A stretch of 64,000 nucleotides of DNA from assembly GCF_001039005.1 (NCBI RefSeq), contig NZ_LDWR01000033.1, positions 62,001 to 126,000 on the forward strand, in the 5' to 3' direction. The stretch is from Burkholderia cepacia. GTDB taxonomy: Bacteria > Pseudomonadota > Gammaproteobacteria > Burkholderiales > Burkholderiaceae. The first letter of the stretch is position 1; every line of letters begins with the position of its first letter. Of the stretch, positions 34,440 to 43,608 are shown piece after piece. Under the pieces are notes generated by a model that had not been told where the DNA came from, did not search any database, and saw only the letters and a list, made by a program, of their open reading frames with translations. Made by a program: the position numbers and the translations under genes.

Positions 34440-34745
34440 CGGCGCTGTGCGGCACCACAGGTCTTTGGTTTCAAAGGTTTACTTGTATATATACGTAGTA
34501 GAAGTTAACAAGGCCGGCACAGTTCTGTGGATAACTTCAGTTTACGCTGACGGATCAATGCTTTGCAGAAGCCATAACCCGTTGCACAGGCTGTTCGTGC
34601 ACAGAGGTTTGAGTTGAGCAACTTTTGGCCCCTCTCACAGCTGTGTGGAGTTACCCAGTTTACGTCCACTGTGATTACACACGAAGTGCGTGTGGATTTC
34701 GCAAGGTTATCCACAGCAACGGGTGGATAACCTTGCACAGGAAAA
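34440..34745. other. Candidate chromosomal replication origin (oriC)
   Basis: Two exact DnaA boxes lie at 34526-34534 (TGTGGATAA) and 34707-34715 (TTATCCACA). Near matches are GGTGGATAA (34722-34730) and TGTGGATTT (34691-34699). An AT-rich segment at about 34466-34515, including TATATA, adjoins the first box and could be the unwinding element. Gene direction switches around this point, from mainly minus on the left to mainly plus on the right. mnmC and, further off, mnmG-parAB are typical origin neighbours. dnaA is not nearby. No repeat-based or skew calculation was done. Confidence 0.6.
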
Positions 34746-34776
34746 TCGGGAAACTGTGACGGATGCGTGCGGCCGG

Positions 34777-36729
34777 TCAGCCGGCCGAGGCGATGCGGCG
34801 AGCGCGCAGTGCGCGGATCAGGAAGCGTGCCGGGTCGACGGCTTCGGCGAGTTCGCGCTCGAGCGGCCACGGCTCGCCTTCGAGTTGCGATGCAATCAGT
34901 TCGGCGCCGAGGGCGGCCCATACGAGGCCGCGCGAGCCGAAGCCGAAGGCGCCGTAGAGGCCGGGCATGCGCGGCAGGTCGCGCGCCTTGGCGCCGCTCA
35001 GCGCGCGTGCGTTCGCGACGGCCTGCGCTTCGTCGGCGAGCGGGCCGATCAGCGGCAGACGGTCGGCGACGACCCAGCGGAATGCGACGCGGCCGCCCAG
35101 CGTGCCGACGTCCGGCAGGTCGCCGATCAGGCCCGGCAGCAGGTGCCGCACGCGGTCGAGATTTTCGACGTGGCCGGCCGTACGCATCGCGGGATCGACG
35201 TCGTCGGGTTCGAACGTCGCGCCGATTAGCAGCGTGCCGTCGTCGAGCGGCACCGCGTAACCGTCGCCGATCGTCGGACATGGCAGCGGCGCCGCACTGC
35301 CGGGCGGCAGCAGCGTGAGCTGGCCGCGCACCGGTTGCAGCGCGACATGCTGCAGCCCGGCGAGACGCACGGCGTCGCCTGCGTTCGCGAGCACCACGAC
35401 GGGGGCTTCGGCCAGCGTGCTACCCGCCGCGTCGAGCGCATGCCACGTGTCGCCCCGCCGCTCGAGCCGCGCGACGCCGGTGGAGGCGAGCAATCGCACG
35501 CGTTCGCCGGCCGCCGCGCATTGCGCCGCGCAAAGCCCCGCCGGCCAGACGGCGCCGCCATGCGGAAACAGCAGGCCGCCATGCGCGACCGGCAGGTTCA
35601 GATGGGCGCGCGCGGCATCGGCATCGAGCAGCGATGCATAGTCGGACGGCGCGCCGAACGCATCGAATGCGTCGCGCATCCGCGCGAAATCGTCAGCAGA
35701 TTCGGCGAGATGGATCATCCCGTGCGTGCTGCGCGCGAACGCATGACCTGCACGTTCGAGCGCACGCCAGCGTGCGATCGCGTGCAGGAAGCCGCTGCGC
35801 GTGAGCCGGCTCGCGACGTTGTCGTCGCGCGTCATCAGCGGGTGGAATACACCGGCCGGATTGCCCGACGCTTCGCTTGCGATCCGTTCGTGCCGCTCGA
35901 TCAGCGTGACGTCCCAGCCGCGCGCGACCAGACGTTCGACGACCGCGCAGCCCGCCAGGCCCGCGCCGATCACGATCGCGCGGCGCGTCGCGACGGGCAG
36001 TGCGCGCGGCGGCTCGTGCCGGCGTGAGCGCCAGCGTGGCGCATATTCGCCGACGAGCAGATCGTCGACTTCGCTATACGTGAAGCCTGCTTCGCCGAGT
36101 GCATGCTTCATGGCGTCGGAATGCACATGCGTCGCAAACGTCGCGCCTTCGCCGGCGATCTTCGCGCATGCACGGACCACGTCGTTCGACCACTGATCCG
36201 TGTCGTCCGATGCTGCGACGCCGTCGAGACAGAATGCATCGGCGCGCGCGACGAGCTTCGTCAACCTGTCGATCGCATCGCCGAATGCGAGCGTGAGCAC
36301 CACGCGCCCCGCATCGAATTCGAGCCGGTGCAGGCCCGGCACGAGCATCGGCCATGCGTCGACGAGCGCATCGACGTCCGCCGATATGGTTGTGTTCGCA
36401 ACGATATGGGAAAGCGCGCGGCGCAGGTCGTCGCGCGAGAACGGGCGCGGCTCGACCGCGACGAAATGCAGCCGCTCGCAGCGTGCGGGGTCGTCGCGCC
36501 ACGTGGCCCAGGTCGACAGGAAGCTGTCGCCCGCGCCGAAGCGCGTCGCGACGATCGTGAACGTGCGGCGGCCGTGCCAGCGCGCCGGCAGCCCGTTGCC
36601 CGCGACGAACGCGCGATGCGAGTGCGCGAGTGCGCCTGACGCGCCGCGATGGAGGTCGCCGAACTCGGGCGAAACGAGCGTGCCGTCGTCGCGAAGCGCG
36701 AGCGTGGCGGGAACAAGTCGGTCGGGCAT
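34777..36729 (-). CDS. mnmC: Bifunctional tRNA 5-methylaminomethyl-2-thiouridine biosynthesis protein MnmC
   Basis: Two-domain enzyme finishing mnm5s2U at tRNA position 34. The N-terminal domain (about 1-235) is the SAM methyltransferase, with FGAGDSFLSTWATWR and VARADAFCLDGV. The C-terminal domain (about 250-650) is the FAD oxidase, with the dinucleotide fold AIVIGAGLAGCAVVERL and the FAD block GNPAGVFHPLMTRDDN, which removes the carboxymethyl group. At 650 residues it is full length and not split. The ATG at 36729 gives MPDRLVPATLAL; the longer frame upstream adds an Arg/Pro-rich extension. It works on the product of MnmG-MnmE. Confidence 0.94.
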   Translation of the reverse strand: MPDRLVPATLALRDDGTLVSPEFGDLHRGASGALAHSHRAFVAGNGLPARWHGRRTFTIVATRFGAGDSFLSTWATWRDDPARCERLHFVAVEPRPFSRDDLRRALSHIVANTTISADVDALVDAWPMLVPGLHRLEFDAGRVVLTLAFGDAIDRLTKLVARADAFCLDGVAASDDTDQWSNDVVRACAKIAGEGATFATHVHSDAMKHALGEAGFTYSEVDDLLVGEYAPRWRSRRHEPPRALPVATRRAIVIGAGLAGCAVVERLVARGWDVTLIERHERIASEASGNPAGVFHPLMTRDDNVASRLTRSGFLHAIARWRALERAGHAFARSTHGMIHLAESADDFARMRDAFDAFGAPSDYASLLDADAARAHLNLPVAHGGLLFPHGGAVWPAGLCAAQCAAAGERVRLLASTGVARLERRGDTWHALDAAGSTLAEAPVVVLANAGDAVRLAGLQHVALQPVRGQLTLLPPGSAAPLPCPTIGDGYAVPLDDGTLLIGATFEPDDVDPAMRTAGHVENLDRVRHLLPGLIGDLPDVGTLGGRVAFRWVVADRLPLIGPLADEAQAVANARALSGAKARDLPRMPGLYGAFGFGSRGLVWAALGAELIASQLEGEPWPLERELAEAVDPARFLIRALRARRIASAG

Positions 36730-37040
36730 GCGAAACAAAAAACGTGGCAGCCAAGCCTGGCAAGGGATTGCGCGGGGTCGTCCGAGCGGCCGTTGGAAAA
36801 GGCCAACGGGGCGGCGCACGGGCGGACCGCGCTGCGTATCCTGTCCGGTTGGCGCAGGTCAAAAAACGGGCAATCGACGATTCATTCGGCGAAATACCGA
36901 TGAAAATCTTTGAAACCCTTGTCGTTATTGGGTTTGCGCTGCGCTATCATAGCAACGCCGTACCGCGGGGTGGCCGCCGGCAAGCCGGAGGGCGCGTCGC
37001 GCGGGCCAGGATTCGGCGCTGTGTCGTCGGAGTCTGACTC
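36730..37040. other. Gene-less stretch between mnmC and the HU gene
   Basis: Divergent intergenic region. The start of mnmC and the promoter of the HU gene (37041-37068) bound it. No further gene or structured element was recognised. Confidence 0.4.
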
Positions 37041-37068
37041 TCGACGGCACGGTTCGCGCACGTATAAT
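37041..37068 (+). promoter_or_regulatory. Predicted sigma-70 promoter of the HU gene
   Basis: An exact TATAAT at 37063-37068 has TCGACG (37041-37046) 16 bases upstream, a four-of-six match to the -35 box. The expected start is about 43 bases before the HU ATG. Confidence 0.65.
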
Positions 37069-37117
37069 CGGCGCGTTCGCGCTGTTCGTGTCAACCTAAC
37101 CTGATAAAGGAACCTTA

Positions 37118-37396
37118 ATGAACAAACAGGAACTGATCGACGCCGTCGCCGCCCAAACGGGCGCCAGCAAGGCTCAAACCGGCGAAACGCTGGACACGCT
37201 GCTCGAAGTCATCAAGAAGGCCGTGTCGAAGGGTGATGCGGTTCAGCTGATCGGCTTCGGCAGCTTCGGTTCGGGCAAGCGCGCAGCACGTACGGGCCGC
37301 AACCCGAAGACCGGCGAAACCATCAAGATCCCGGCAGCCAAGACGGTCAAGTTCACGGCTGGCAAGGCGTTCAAGGACGCCGTCAACAAGCGTTAA
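37118..37396 (+). CDS. hup: DNA-binding protein HU
   Basis: A 92-residue histone-like protein that bends and compacts DNA as a dimer. The sequence MNKQELIDAVAAQTGASKAQTGETLDTLLEVIKKAV and the arm region RNPKTGETIKIPAAKTVKFTAGKAFKDAVN are typical of HU-alpha type. The IHF-specific variations are not present. A TATAAT promoter lies upstream and a strong terminator right after, so it is a single-gene unit. Its codon choice looks highly biased, as expected for an abundant protein. Confidence 0.95.
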   Translation: MNKQELIDAVAAQTGASKAQTGETLDTLLEVIKKAVSKGDAVQLIGFGSFGSGKRAARTGRNPKTGETIKIPAAKTVKFTAGKAFKDAVNKR

Positions 37397-37413
37397 ACCA
37401 GCGCCTGTTCCAG

Positions 37414-37441
37414 AAAAAACCCGCCTCTCGGCGGGTTTTTT
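37414..37441 (+). terminator. Rho-independent terminator of the HU gene
   Basis: AACCCGCC and GGCGGGTT arms around TCTC form a GC-rich stem 18 bases after the HU stop, preceded by six A and followed by six T on the plus strand. The symmetric A and T tracts allow it to work in both directions and also serve the convergent GTPase gene. Confidence 0.9.
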
Positions 37442-37513
37442 GTTGGGCGCGCGCGGCATTTTCGCCACAGTCCGCGCCGCTCTTGCAAGATTTAACGGTT
37501 GTTTTACAAGCCG

Positions 37514-38815
37514 TTACGCGTGCACGATCTGCGTGTCGCCGTGATCGTCGTCGTCGTGCGAATCGACATCCCACGCCGGGAACGGATCGTCGAACGCGCT
37601 CCATCCCGCCGCGCCGAGCGCGAATTCCGCATCGGTCAGCAGGCACGCATCGAGTTTCTCGCGCCATGCATCGGCGTCGAGCGCGATGCCGATCAGCACG
37701 AGTTCCTGCCGGCGATCGCCGACCGTGCGATCGTCGAGATCGCCCTGCCATTCGGCGCGGATTTCGCCGAGCAGATCGTCGTCGTCCGGCCATTCCGAGC
37801 GATCCTGCGCGGCCCACCACAGACCCGCCGGGCCATGCCGGCATACGCCGCCCGCTTGCGACAGCGAACCCGCGATGTCGTTGCGCGTCGCGAGCCAGAA
37901 GAAGCCCTTGCTGCGCAACACGCCCGGCCACTCCTGATGCAGCAGCGCCCAGAGTCGCGCCGGATGAAACGGCCGGCGTGCGCGGTAAACAAAATTGCCG
38001 ATCCCGAATTCGTCGGCTTCGCCGTGCACATGCGCGTGATGCTGATCGTGGCAGTCGGGGTCGTCGCAATGCGTGTGATCGTGATCGAGCGACGCGAGCC
38101 AGCCCGGCGCATTCGCAGCCTCGTCGAAATCGAAGCGGCCCGTGTTCAGCACTTCAGTCAGCGGAATGTTGCCGAACGTCGACACGACCTGATGCGCGCG
38201 CGGATTGAGTCGCGCGAGGATGTGCTGCAGGCGCGCGAGTTCGTCGGCAGCGACGAGGTCGGCCTTGTTGATCACCAGCACGTCGCAGAATTCGATCTGC
38301 TCGATCAGCAGCTCGACGAGCGTGCGGTCGTCTTCTTCCGACGCGGCGATGCCGCGCGTCGCGAGCGCGTCGTCGGAGCCGTAGTCGCGCAGGAAGTTGT
38401 ATGCGTCGACCACGGTAACGAGCGTGTCGAGCCGCGCGATTTTCGACAGCGACGTGCCGTCGTCGTCGACGAACGTGAAGGTTTCGGCGATCGGCATCGG
38501 TTCCGCGATACCGGTCGATTCGATCATGATCGCGTCGAAGCGGCCCTCGGACGCGAGGTTGCGGATCTCGACGAGCAGGTCGTCGCGCAGCGTGCAGCAG
38601 ATGCAGCCGTTCGACATTTCGACGAGGCGTTCCTCGACGTGCGACAGCGCCTGCGCGTCGCGCACGAGCGACGCGTCGATGTTGACCGCCGCGAGATCGT
38701 TGACGATCACGGCGACTTTCAGGCCCGCGCGGTTCGCGAGGATATGGTTGAGCAGCGTGGTCTTGCCGGCGCCGAGGAAGCCGGACAGCACGGTGACGGG
38801 CAACGGCTGGTTCAT
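37514..38815 (-). CDS. COG0523-family GTPase (CobW/ZigA-type metal chaperone)
   Basis: A 433-residue G3E-family GTPase. It has Walker A GFLGAGKT (12-19), the metal-binding CICC motif at 71-74 in SNGCICCTLRDDL, and the guanine-specificity NKAD at 183-186. A His/Asp/Cys-rich loop at 245-264 (HDHTHCDDPDCHDQHHAHVH) points to zinc. A CobW C-terminal domain follows. Close relatives (ZigA, ZagA, YeiR) act in zinc limitation; cobalamin synthesis is less likely because no cob genes are near. It converges with the HU gene. A Zur site was looked for and not clearly seen. Confidence 0.88.
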   Translation of the reverse strand: MNQPLPVTVLSGFLGAGKTTLLNHILANRAGLKVAVIVNDLAAVNIDASLVRDAQALSHVEERLVEMSNGCICCTLRDDLLVEIRNLASEGRFDAIMIESTGIAEPMPIAETFTFVDDDGTSLSKIARLDTLVTVVDAYNFLRDYGSDDALATRGIAASEEDDRTLVELLIEQIEFCDVLVINKADLVAADELARLQHILARLNPRAHQVVSTFGNIPLTEVLNTGRFDFDEAANAPGWLASLDHDHTHCDDPDCHDQHHAHVHGEADEFGIGNFVYRARRPFHPARLWALLHQEWPGVLRSKGFFWLATRNDIAGSLSQAGGVCRHGPAGLWWAAQDRSEWPDDDDLLGEIRAEWQGDLDDRTVGDRRQELVLIGIALDADAWREKLDACLLTDAEFALGAAGWSAFDDPFPAWDVDSHDDDDHGDTQIVHA

Positions 38816-38973
38816 TGCGGTACGCACCAACGGAAAAAATGAAAAAGCGGCCGCGGCGCCCTTCCGGGGCGCGATCGGCCCGCGAACGGGCGAAGTTGCG
38901 GCGTGAGCCCGCATTGTGCATCAAACGCGCGCCGGCCGGCCGGCACGGCGTCAGGCCGCGATGCGGCGCAGCG

Positions 38974-39423
38974 TCATTGCACGGGCGGCAGCAGCTTCCA
39001 TTGCGACAGGATGCCGGCGATCTGCCGCGCGTACTTGTCGCGCAGCGACGGTGTTTCCGAATGATAGGCGCCGACGGCCTGCCACGTGTTGCCGTAGCGG
39101 TTCATCTTCTGTTTGAGATGCCACGCGGCGATGTACACGTTCTTGCACGGTTCCATCAGCGTGTCGCGGCCGATTCCGTAGCGCGACAGCGTCGGCAGAT
39201 GGATCGAATTGATCTGCATCAGGCCGTAGTCGACCGAGCCGTTGGTGTTCTTGTTCAGCGCGTCGGGCCGGTTATGCGACTCCTGCCATGCGATCGCGCG
39301 CAGGATCAGCGGATTGACCTGCTGGTATTTGGCCGCCTCGTCGAAACAATCCGCGCGTGCGTTTGCGCTGGCGAACCACGCGCCGGCGGCGATCAACACG
39401 ATCGAAGCGAACCGTCTGTTCAT
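38974..39423 (-). CDS. Secreted lytic transglycosylase, SLT domain
   Basis: A 149-residue protein with a signal peptide (1-24, ending ARA before DCFDE) and a single SLT/lysozyme-like domain. The catalytic Glu48 is in AIAWQESHNRPDALN, followed by VDYGLMQINSIHL, the standard family II pattern. Two Cys (26 and about 103, in EPCKNVY) may pair. Its size and motifs match the VirB1/IpgF type that locally opens peptidoglycan for secretion machines. It lies 366 bases upstream of, and divergent from, gspD, so a link to type II secretion is possible but not shown. Confidence 0.88.
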   Translation of the reverse strand: MNRRFASIVLIAAGAWFASANARADCFDEAAKYQQVNPLILRAIAWQESHNRPDALNKNTNGSVDYGLMQINSIHLPTLSRYGIGRDTLMEPCKNVYIAAWHLKQKMNRYGNTWQAVGAYHSETPSLRDKYARQIAGILSQWKLLPPVQ

Positions 39424-39789
39424 GGTGCGGAAACGAAAAGGAATTGCGCGAAGGTCGGGAAAACCCGTGTCTATTACCAGTACGGCGAGAAACGCGCCGC
39501 CCGTATCATACCGACAGTCCGTCAGGTTGCGACAGGCATGCATGCAGCAGTCCGGTTATACCGTATTTCCATGTCGGTTCATCGAGAAACGGGGCGATGG
39601 CCGGCATGCCGAGGGTAGCTCAAAATATTACATATTGCATACGGTTGGCCGATCACATGTCGTATGTGAGACAGTCCTCTGATCAATGTGATATTTCGGA
39701 CATGAAAAACTGCTAATGTCGCCTCTTTCGGACTTGGATCCCAGCACTACCGCCGGAAGTGGCCTGAGCCGGCATCGACCCATTCATCC
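39424..39789. other. Gene-less region upstream of gspD, partly AT-rich
   Basis: Divergent region between the transglycosylase and gspD. About 39615-39725 is distinctly AT-rich for this genome and includes the dyad at 39653-39669. It should hold the gspD promoter, but no good -35/-10 pair was found. Confidence 0.4.
39653..39669. promoter_or_regulatory. Inverted repeat upstream of gspD
   Basis: TCACAT and ATGTGA are perfectly complementary around GTCGT, about 120 bases before the gspD start. The half-sites resemble CRP/FNR-type ones but in the reversed order, so the regulator is not identified. Confidence 0.4.
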
Positions 39790-42108
39790 ATGACAAGAAA
39801 TCGCTTCGTTATGCGGCGCGTTGCCACGACCCTGATCGTCGCCGGCATCATCGTCTCGCAGGCCGCCTACGCTCAGGTCACGCTCAACTTCGTCAACGCG
39901 GATATCGACCAGGTCGCCAAGGCGATCGGCGCCGCGACCGGCAAGACCATCATCGTCGACCCTCGCGTGAAGGGGCAGCTCAACCTCGTTGCCGAACGCC
40001 CGGTGCCGGAAGACCAGGCGCTGAAGACGCTGCAGTCGGCGTTGCGCATGCAGGGCTTCGCGCTCGTGCAGGATCACGGCGTGCTGAAGGTCGTGCCCGA
40101 GGCCGACGCGAAGCTGCAGGGCGTGCCGACCTATGTCGGCAATGCGCCGCAGGCGCGCGGCGACCAGGTGATCACGCAGGTGTTCGAGCTGCACAATGAA
40201 TCGGCGAACAACCTGCTGCCCGTGCTGCGGCCGTTGATCTCGCCGAACAACACGGTGACGGCCTACCCGGCGAACAACACGCTCGTCGTGACCGATTACG
40301 CGGACAACGTGCGTCGCATCGCGCAGATCATCGCGGGCGTCGACAGCGCCGCGGGTGCGCAGGTGCAGGTCGTGCCGCTGCGCAACGCGAACGCGATCGA
40401 CCTCGCCGCGCAACTGCAGAAAATGCTCGACCCGGGCGCGATCGGCAACAGCGACGCGACGCTGAAGGTGTCGGTCACGGCCGATCCGCGTACCAACTCG
40501 TTGATGCTGCGCGCGTCGAACGGTGCGCGCCTCGCGGCCGCGAAGCGCCTCGTGCAGCAGCTCGACGCACCGAGCGCGGTGCCCGGCAACATGCACGTCG
40601 TGCCGCTGCGCAACGCCGATGCGACCAAGCTCGCGAAGACGCTGCGCGGGATGCTCGGCAAGGGCGGCAACGACAGCGGCTCGTCGGCGTCGTCGAACGA
40701 TGCGAACAGCTTCAACCAGAGCGGCGGCTCGTCGTCGAGCGGCAACTTCTCGACCGGCACGTCCGGCACCCCGCCGCTGCCGTCGGGCGGCCTCGGCGGC
40801 TCGTCGTCATCGTCGTCCGGGTACGGCGGTTCGTCGGGCAGCGGCGGTGGTCTCGGCACCGCCGGCCTGCTCGGCGGCGACAAGGACAAGGGCGACGACA
40901 ACCAGCCGGGCGGGATGATCCAGGCTGATGCGGCGACCAACTCGCTGATCATCACCGCGTCCGATCCGGTCTACCGGAACCTGCGCTCGGTGATCGACCA
41001 GCTCGACGCGCGGCGCGCGCAGGTCTATATCGAAGCGCTGATCGTCGAGCTGAACTCGACGACGCAGGGCAACCTCGGCATCCAGTGGCAGGTGGCGAGC
41101 GGCCAGTTTCTCGGCGGTACGAACCTGGCGGCCACGGCGGGCAGCGTGGCGGGCAACAGCATCATCAACCTGACGACCGGCGGTACGGCGGCCACCACTG
41201 GGCTGGCGGCCAACATCGCGGGGTTGAACCAGGGCCTCAACATCGGCTGGTTGCACAACATGTTCGGCGTGCAGGGGCTCGGCGCGCTGCTGCAATATTT
41301 CGCGGGCGTGAGCGACGCGAACGTGCTGTCGACGCCGAACCTGATCACGCTCGACAACGAAGAGGCGAAGATCGTCGTCGGCCAGAACGTGCCGATCGCG
41401 ACCGGGTCGTATTCGAACCTGACGAGCGGCACGACGAGCAATGCGTTCAATACCTACGACCGTCGCGACGTCGGCCTGACGCTGCACGTGAAGCCGCAAA
41501 TTACCGAAGGCGGAATCCTGAAGCTGCAGCTCTACACGGAGGATTCGGCGGTCGTCAGCAGTACCACGAACGCGCAGACCGGCCCGACCTTCACGAAGCG
41601 CTCGATCCAGTCGACGATCCTCGCGGACAACGGCGAGATCATCGTGCTCGGCGGTTTGATGCAGGACAACTACCAGGTGGCGAACAGCAAGGTACCGCTG
41701 CTCGGCGACATCCCGTGGATCGGCCAGTTGTTCCGTTCGGAATCGAAGCAGCGCCAGAAGACCAACCTGATGGTGTTCCTGCGTCCGGTGATCATTTCGG
41801 ATCGCAGTACCGCGCAGGAAGTCACGGCCAACCGCTACGACTACATCCAGGGTGTGACGGGCGCATACAAGTCGGACAACAACGTGATCCGCGACAAGGA
41901 CGATCCGGTCGTCCCGCCGATGCCGCTGGGCCCGAGCCAGGGCGGCACGCCGGCCGGAAACCTGTTCGATCTCGACAAGATGCGCCGCCAGCAGATGCAG
42001 CGCCAGGTGGCACCGCCGGCCGAACAGGCGCCCGCGCAGCCGCAGGGCGTACCGCTGCAGGCGGTGCCGCAACAGCCGCTGACCGCCACGCCGGGAGCCT
42101 CGCAGTGA
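39790..42108 (+). CDS. gspD: Type II secretion system secretin GspD
   Basis: Outer-membrane secretin, the exit pore of the type II system. The 772-residue protein has a signal peptide (1-28, ending AYA before QVTLN), then N0 (about 30-110) and N1-N3 domains. A Gly/Ser-rich insert lies at about 296-355. The secretin barrel follows at about 440-690, with VPLLGDIPWIGQLFRS and NLMVFLRPVIISD at its end. The last 50 residues are Gln/Pro-rich. An ATG seven codons downstream is an alternative start. It is the first gene of gspD-E-F, and the GspE start overlaps its stop. Confidence 0.95.
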   Translation: MTRNRFVMRRVATTLIVAGIIVSQAAYAQVTLNFVNADIDQVAKAIGAATGKTIIVDPRVKGQLNLVAERPVPEDQALKTLQSALRMQGFALVQDHGVLKVVPEADAKLQGVPTYVGNAPQARGDQVITQVFELHNESANNLLPVLRPLISPNNTVTAYPANNTLVVTDYADNVRRIAQIIAGVDSAAGAQVQVVPLRNANAIDLAAQLQKMLDPGAIGNSDATLKVSVTADPRTNSLMLRASNGARLAAAKRLVQQLDAPSAVPGNMHVVPLRNADATKLAKTLRGMLGKGGNDSGSSASSNDANSFNQSGGSSSSGNFSTGTSGTPPLPSGGLGGSSSSSSGYGGSSGSGGGLGTAGLLGGDKDKGDDNQPGGMIQADAATNSLIITASDPVYRNLRSVIDQLDARRAQVYIEALIVELNSTTQGNLGIQWQVASGQFLGGTNLAATAGSVAGNSIINLTTGGTAATTGLAANIAGLNQGLNIGWLHNMFGVQGLGALLQYFAGVSDANVLSTPNLITLDNEEAKIVVGQNVPIATGSYSNLTSGTTSNAFNTYDRRDVGLTLHVKPQITEGGILKLQLYTEDSAVVSSTTNAQTGPTFTKRSIQSTILADNGEIIVLGGLMQDNYQVANSKVPLLGDIPWIGQLFRSESKQRQKTNLMVFLRPVIISDRSTAQEVTANRYDYIQGVTGAYKSDNNVIRDKDDPVVPPMPLGPSQGGTPAGNLFDLDKMRRQQMQRQVAPPAEQAPAQPQGVPLQAVPQQPLTATPGASQ

Positions 42109-43604
42109 GCGACGTGCTCGCGTCTTCCGCCCACGACGGCGCGCCGGCCGAACGGCAGCCGCCGTCGCCGCTCGCCGCGCGCCTGTTGCCGTACGGCTTC
42201 GCGAAGAGCGGCCAGGTGCTGATCGCGCATCAGCTCGACGACACGCTCGAGGTGTGGATCAGCGAACGCACGAGCGACGCCGCGCTCGCGGAAATCGCGC
42301 GCAATTTCGGCTCGATTTCCGTGCACCGCGTGCCGGTCGACGAACTCGCGCAGGCGATCAACCAGGCCTACTCGCGTCATGACGGCAGCGCCGCGCAGGT
42401 GGTCGGCGAGGTCGAAGGCGAAGTCGACCTGTCGCGGCTGATGCAGGACATCCCCGAAGTCGAGGATCTGCTCGAATCGGAAGACGACGCGCCGATCATC
42501 CGGATGATCAACGCGCTGCTCACGCAAGCGGCGCGCGAACACGCATCGGACATTCACATCGAGCCGTTCGAGAATGCGTCGGTCGTGCGCTTTCGCGTCG
42601 ACGGGACGCTGCGCGACGTCGTGCGCCCGAAGAAGGCGCTGCACGGCGCACTGATCTCGCGGATCAAGATCATGGCGCAGCTCGACATCGCGGAGAAACG
42701 CCTGCCGCAGGACGGCCGCATCACGCTGCGCGTCGGCGGCCGGCCGGTCGACGTGCGTGTGTCGACGCTGCCGACCGGCCACGGCGAGCGCGCGGTGCTG
42801 CGTCTGCTGGAAAAGGATGCGCAGCGCCTGAACCTCGAAGCGCTCGGGATGGGCCGCGACACGCTGCGCGAGTTCGACAAGCTGATCGCCCGCCCACACG
42901 GTATCGTGCTCGTCACGGGCCCGACGGGTTCGGGCAAGACGACGACGCTGTATGCGTCGATGTCGCGGCTCGAAACCGCGACGACCAACATCATGACCGT
43001 CGAGGACCCGATCGAATACGATCTCGGCGGCATCGGCCAGACGCAGGTGAACGAGCGGATCGGGATGACCTTTGCCCGTGCGCTGCGCTCGATCCTGCGC
43101 CAGGATCCGGACGTGATCATGATCGGCGAAATCCGCGACCTCGAAACCGCGCAGATCGCGGTGCAGGCGTCGCTGACGGGCCACCTCGTGCTCGCGACGC
43201 TGCACACGAACGATGCGGCATCGGCCGTCACGCGTCTGACCGACATGGGCGTCGAGCCTTACCTGCTCGCGTCGTCGCTGCTCGGCGTGCTCGCGCAGCG
43301 TCTGGTGCGGCAGCTCTGCCCCGTCTGCAAGGAAGAGCGGCACGAGGATGGCCGCACCGTGTGGCATCCGGTCGGCTGCGACAAGTGCGGGCATTCCGGG
43401 TACTCGGGCCGGCGCGGCGTATACGAACTGCTGCTGGTCGACGACTCGATCCGCGCGCTGATCCATCGCAACGCGGCCGATGCCGAGATTCTGGCCGCCG
43501 GCCGCGCGGAGGGGATGCGCACGCTGCGCGACGACGCCGAGCGCTGGCTTGCGGCCGGTGCGACGTCGCTCGAGGAAGTGCTGCGCGTGACGGGAGGCGC
43601 ATAG
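42105..43604 (+). CDS. gspE: Type II secretion system ATPase GspE
   Basis: Cytoplasmic ATPase driving pseudopilus assembly. The start is a GTG that overlaps the gspD stop (GTGA, 42105-42108); no ATG is available before the conserved N-domain (LAARLLPYGFAKSGQVL). The 499-residue protein has Walker A GPTGSGKTT at about 272-280, the Asp box and Walker B (DPDVIMIGEIRD), the His box, and a four-Cys zinc module (CPVC from Cys405, then CDKCG). GspF follows after four bases. Confidence 0.95.
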   Translation: MSDVLASSAHDGAPAERQPPSPLAARLLPYGFAKSGQVLIAHQLDDTLEVWISERTSDAALAEIARNFGSISVHRVPVDELAQAINQAYSRHDGSAAQVVGEVEGEVDLSRLMQDIPEVEDLLESEDDAPIIRMINALLTQAAREHASDIHIEPFENASVVRFRVDGTLRDVVRPKKALHGALISRIKIMAQLDIAEKRLPQDGRITLRVGGRPVDVRVSTLPTGHGERAVLRLLEKDAQRLNLEALGMGRDTLREFDKLIARPHGIVLVTGPTGSGKTTTLYASMSRLETATTNIMTVEDPIEYDLGGIGQTQVNERIGMTFARALRSILRQDPDVIMIGEIRDLETAQIAVQASLTGHLVLATLHTNDAASAVTRLTDMGVEPYLLASSLLGVLAQRLVRQLCPVCKEERHEDGRTVWHPVGCDKCGHSGYSGRRGVYELLLVDDSIRALIHRNAADAEILAAGRAEGMRTLRDDAERWLAAGATSLEEVLRVTGGA

Positions 43605-43608
43605 CGCG

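Noticed and set aside
39653..39669. CRP site reading of the TCACAT/ATGTGA repeat upstream of gspD
   Set aside because: The half-sites are in the reverse order to the CRP consensus (TGTGA-N6-TCACA), so only an unnamed inverted repeat is reported.
41085..42104. Upstream extension of the GspE frame into gspD
   Set aside because: The extension is an out-of-frame reading of gspD; the GTG at 42105 directly before the conserved N-domain explains the start.
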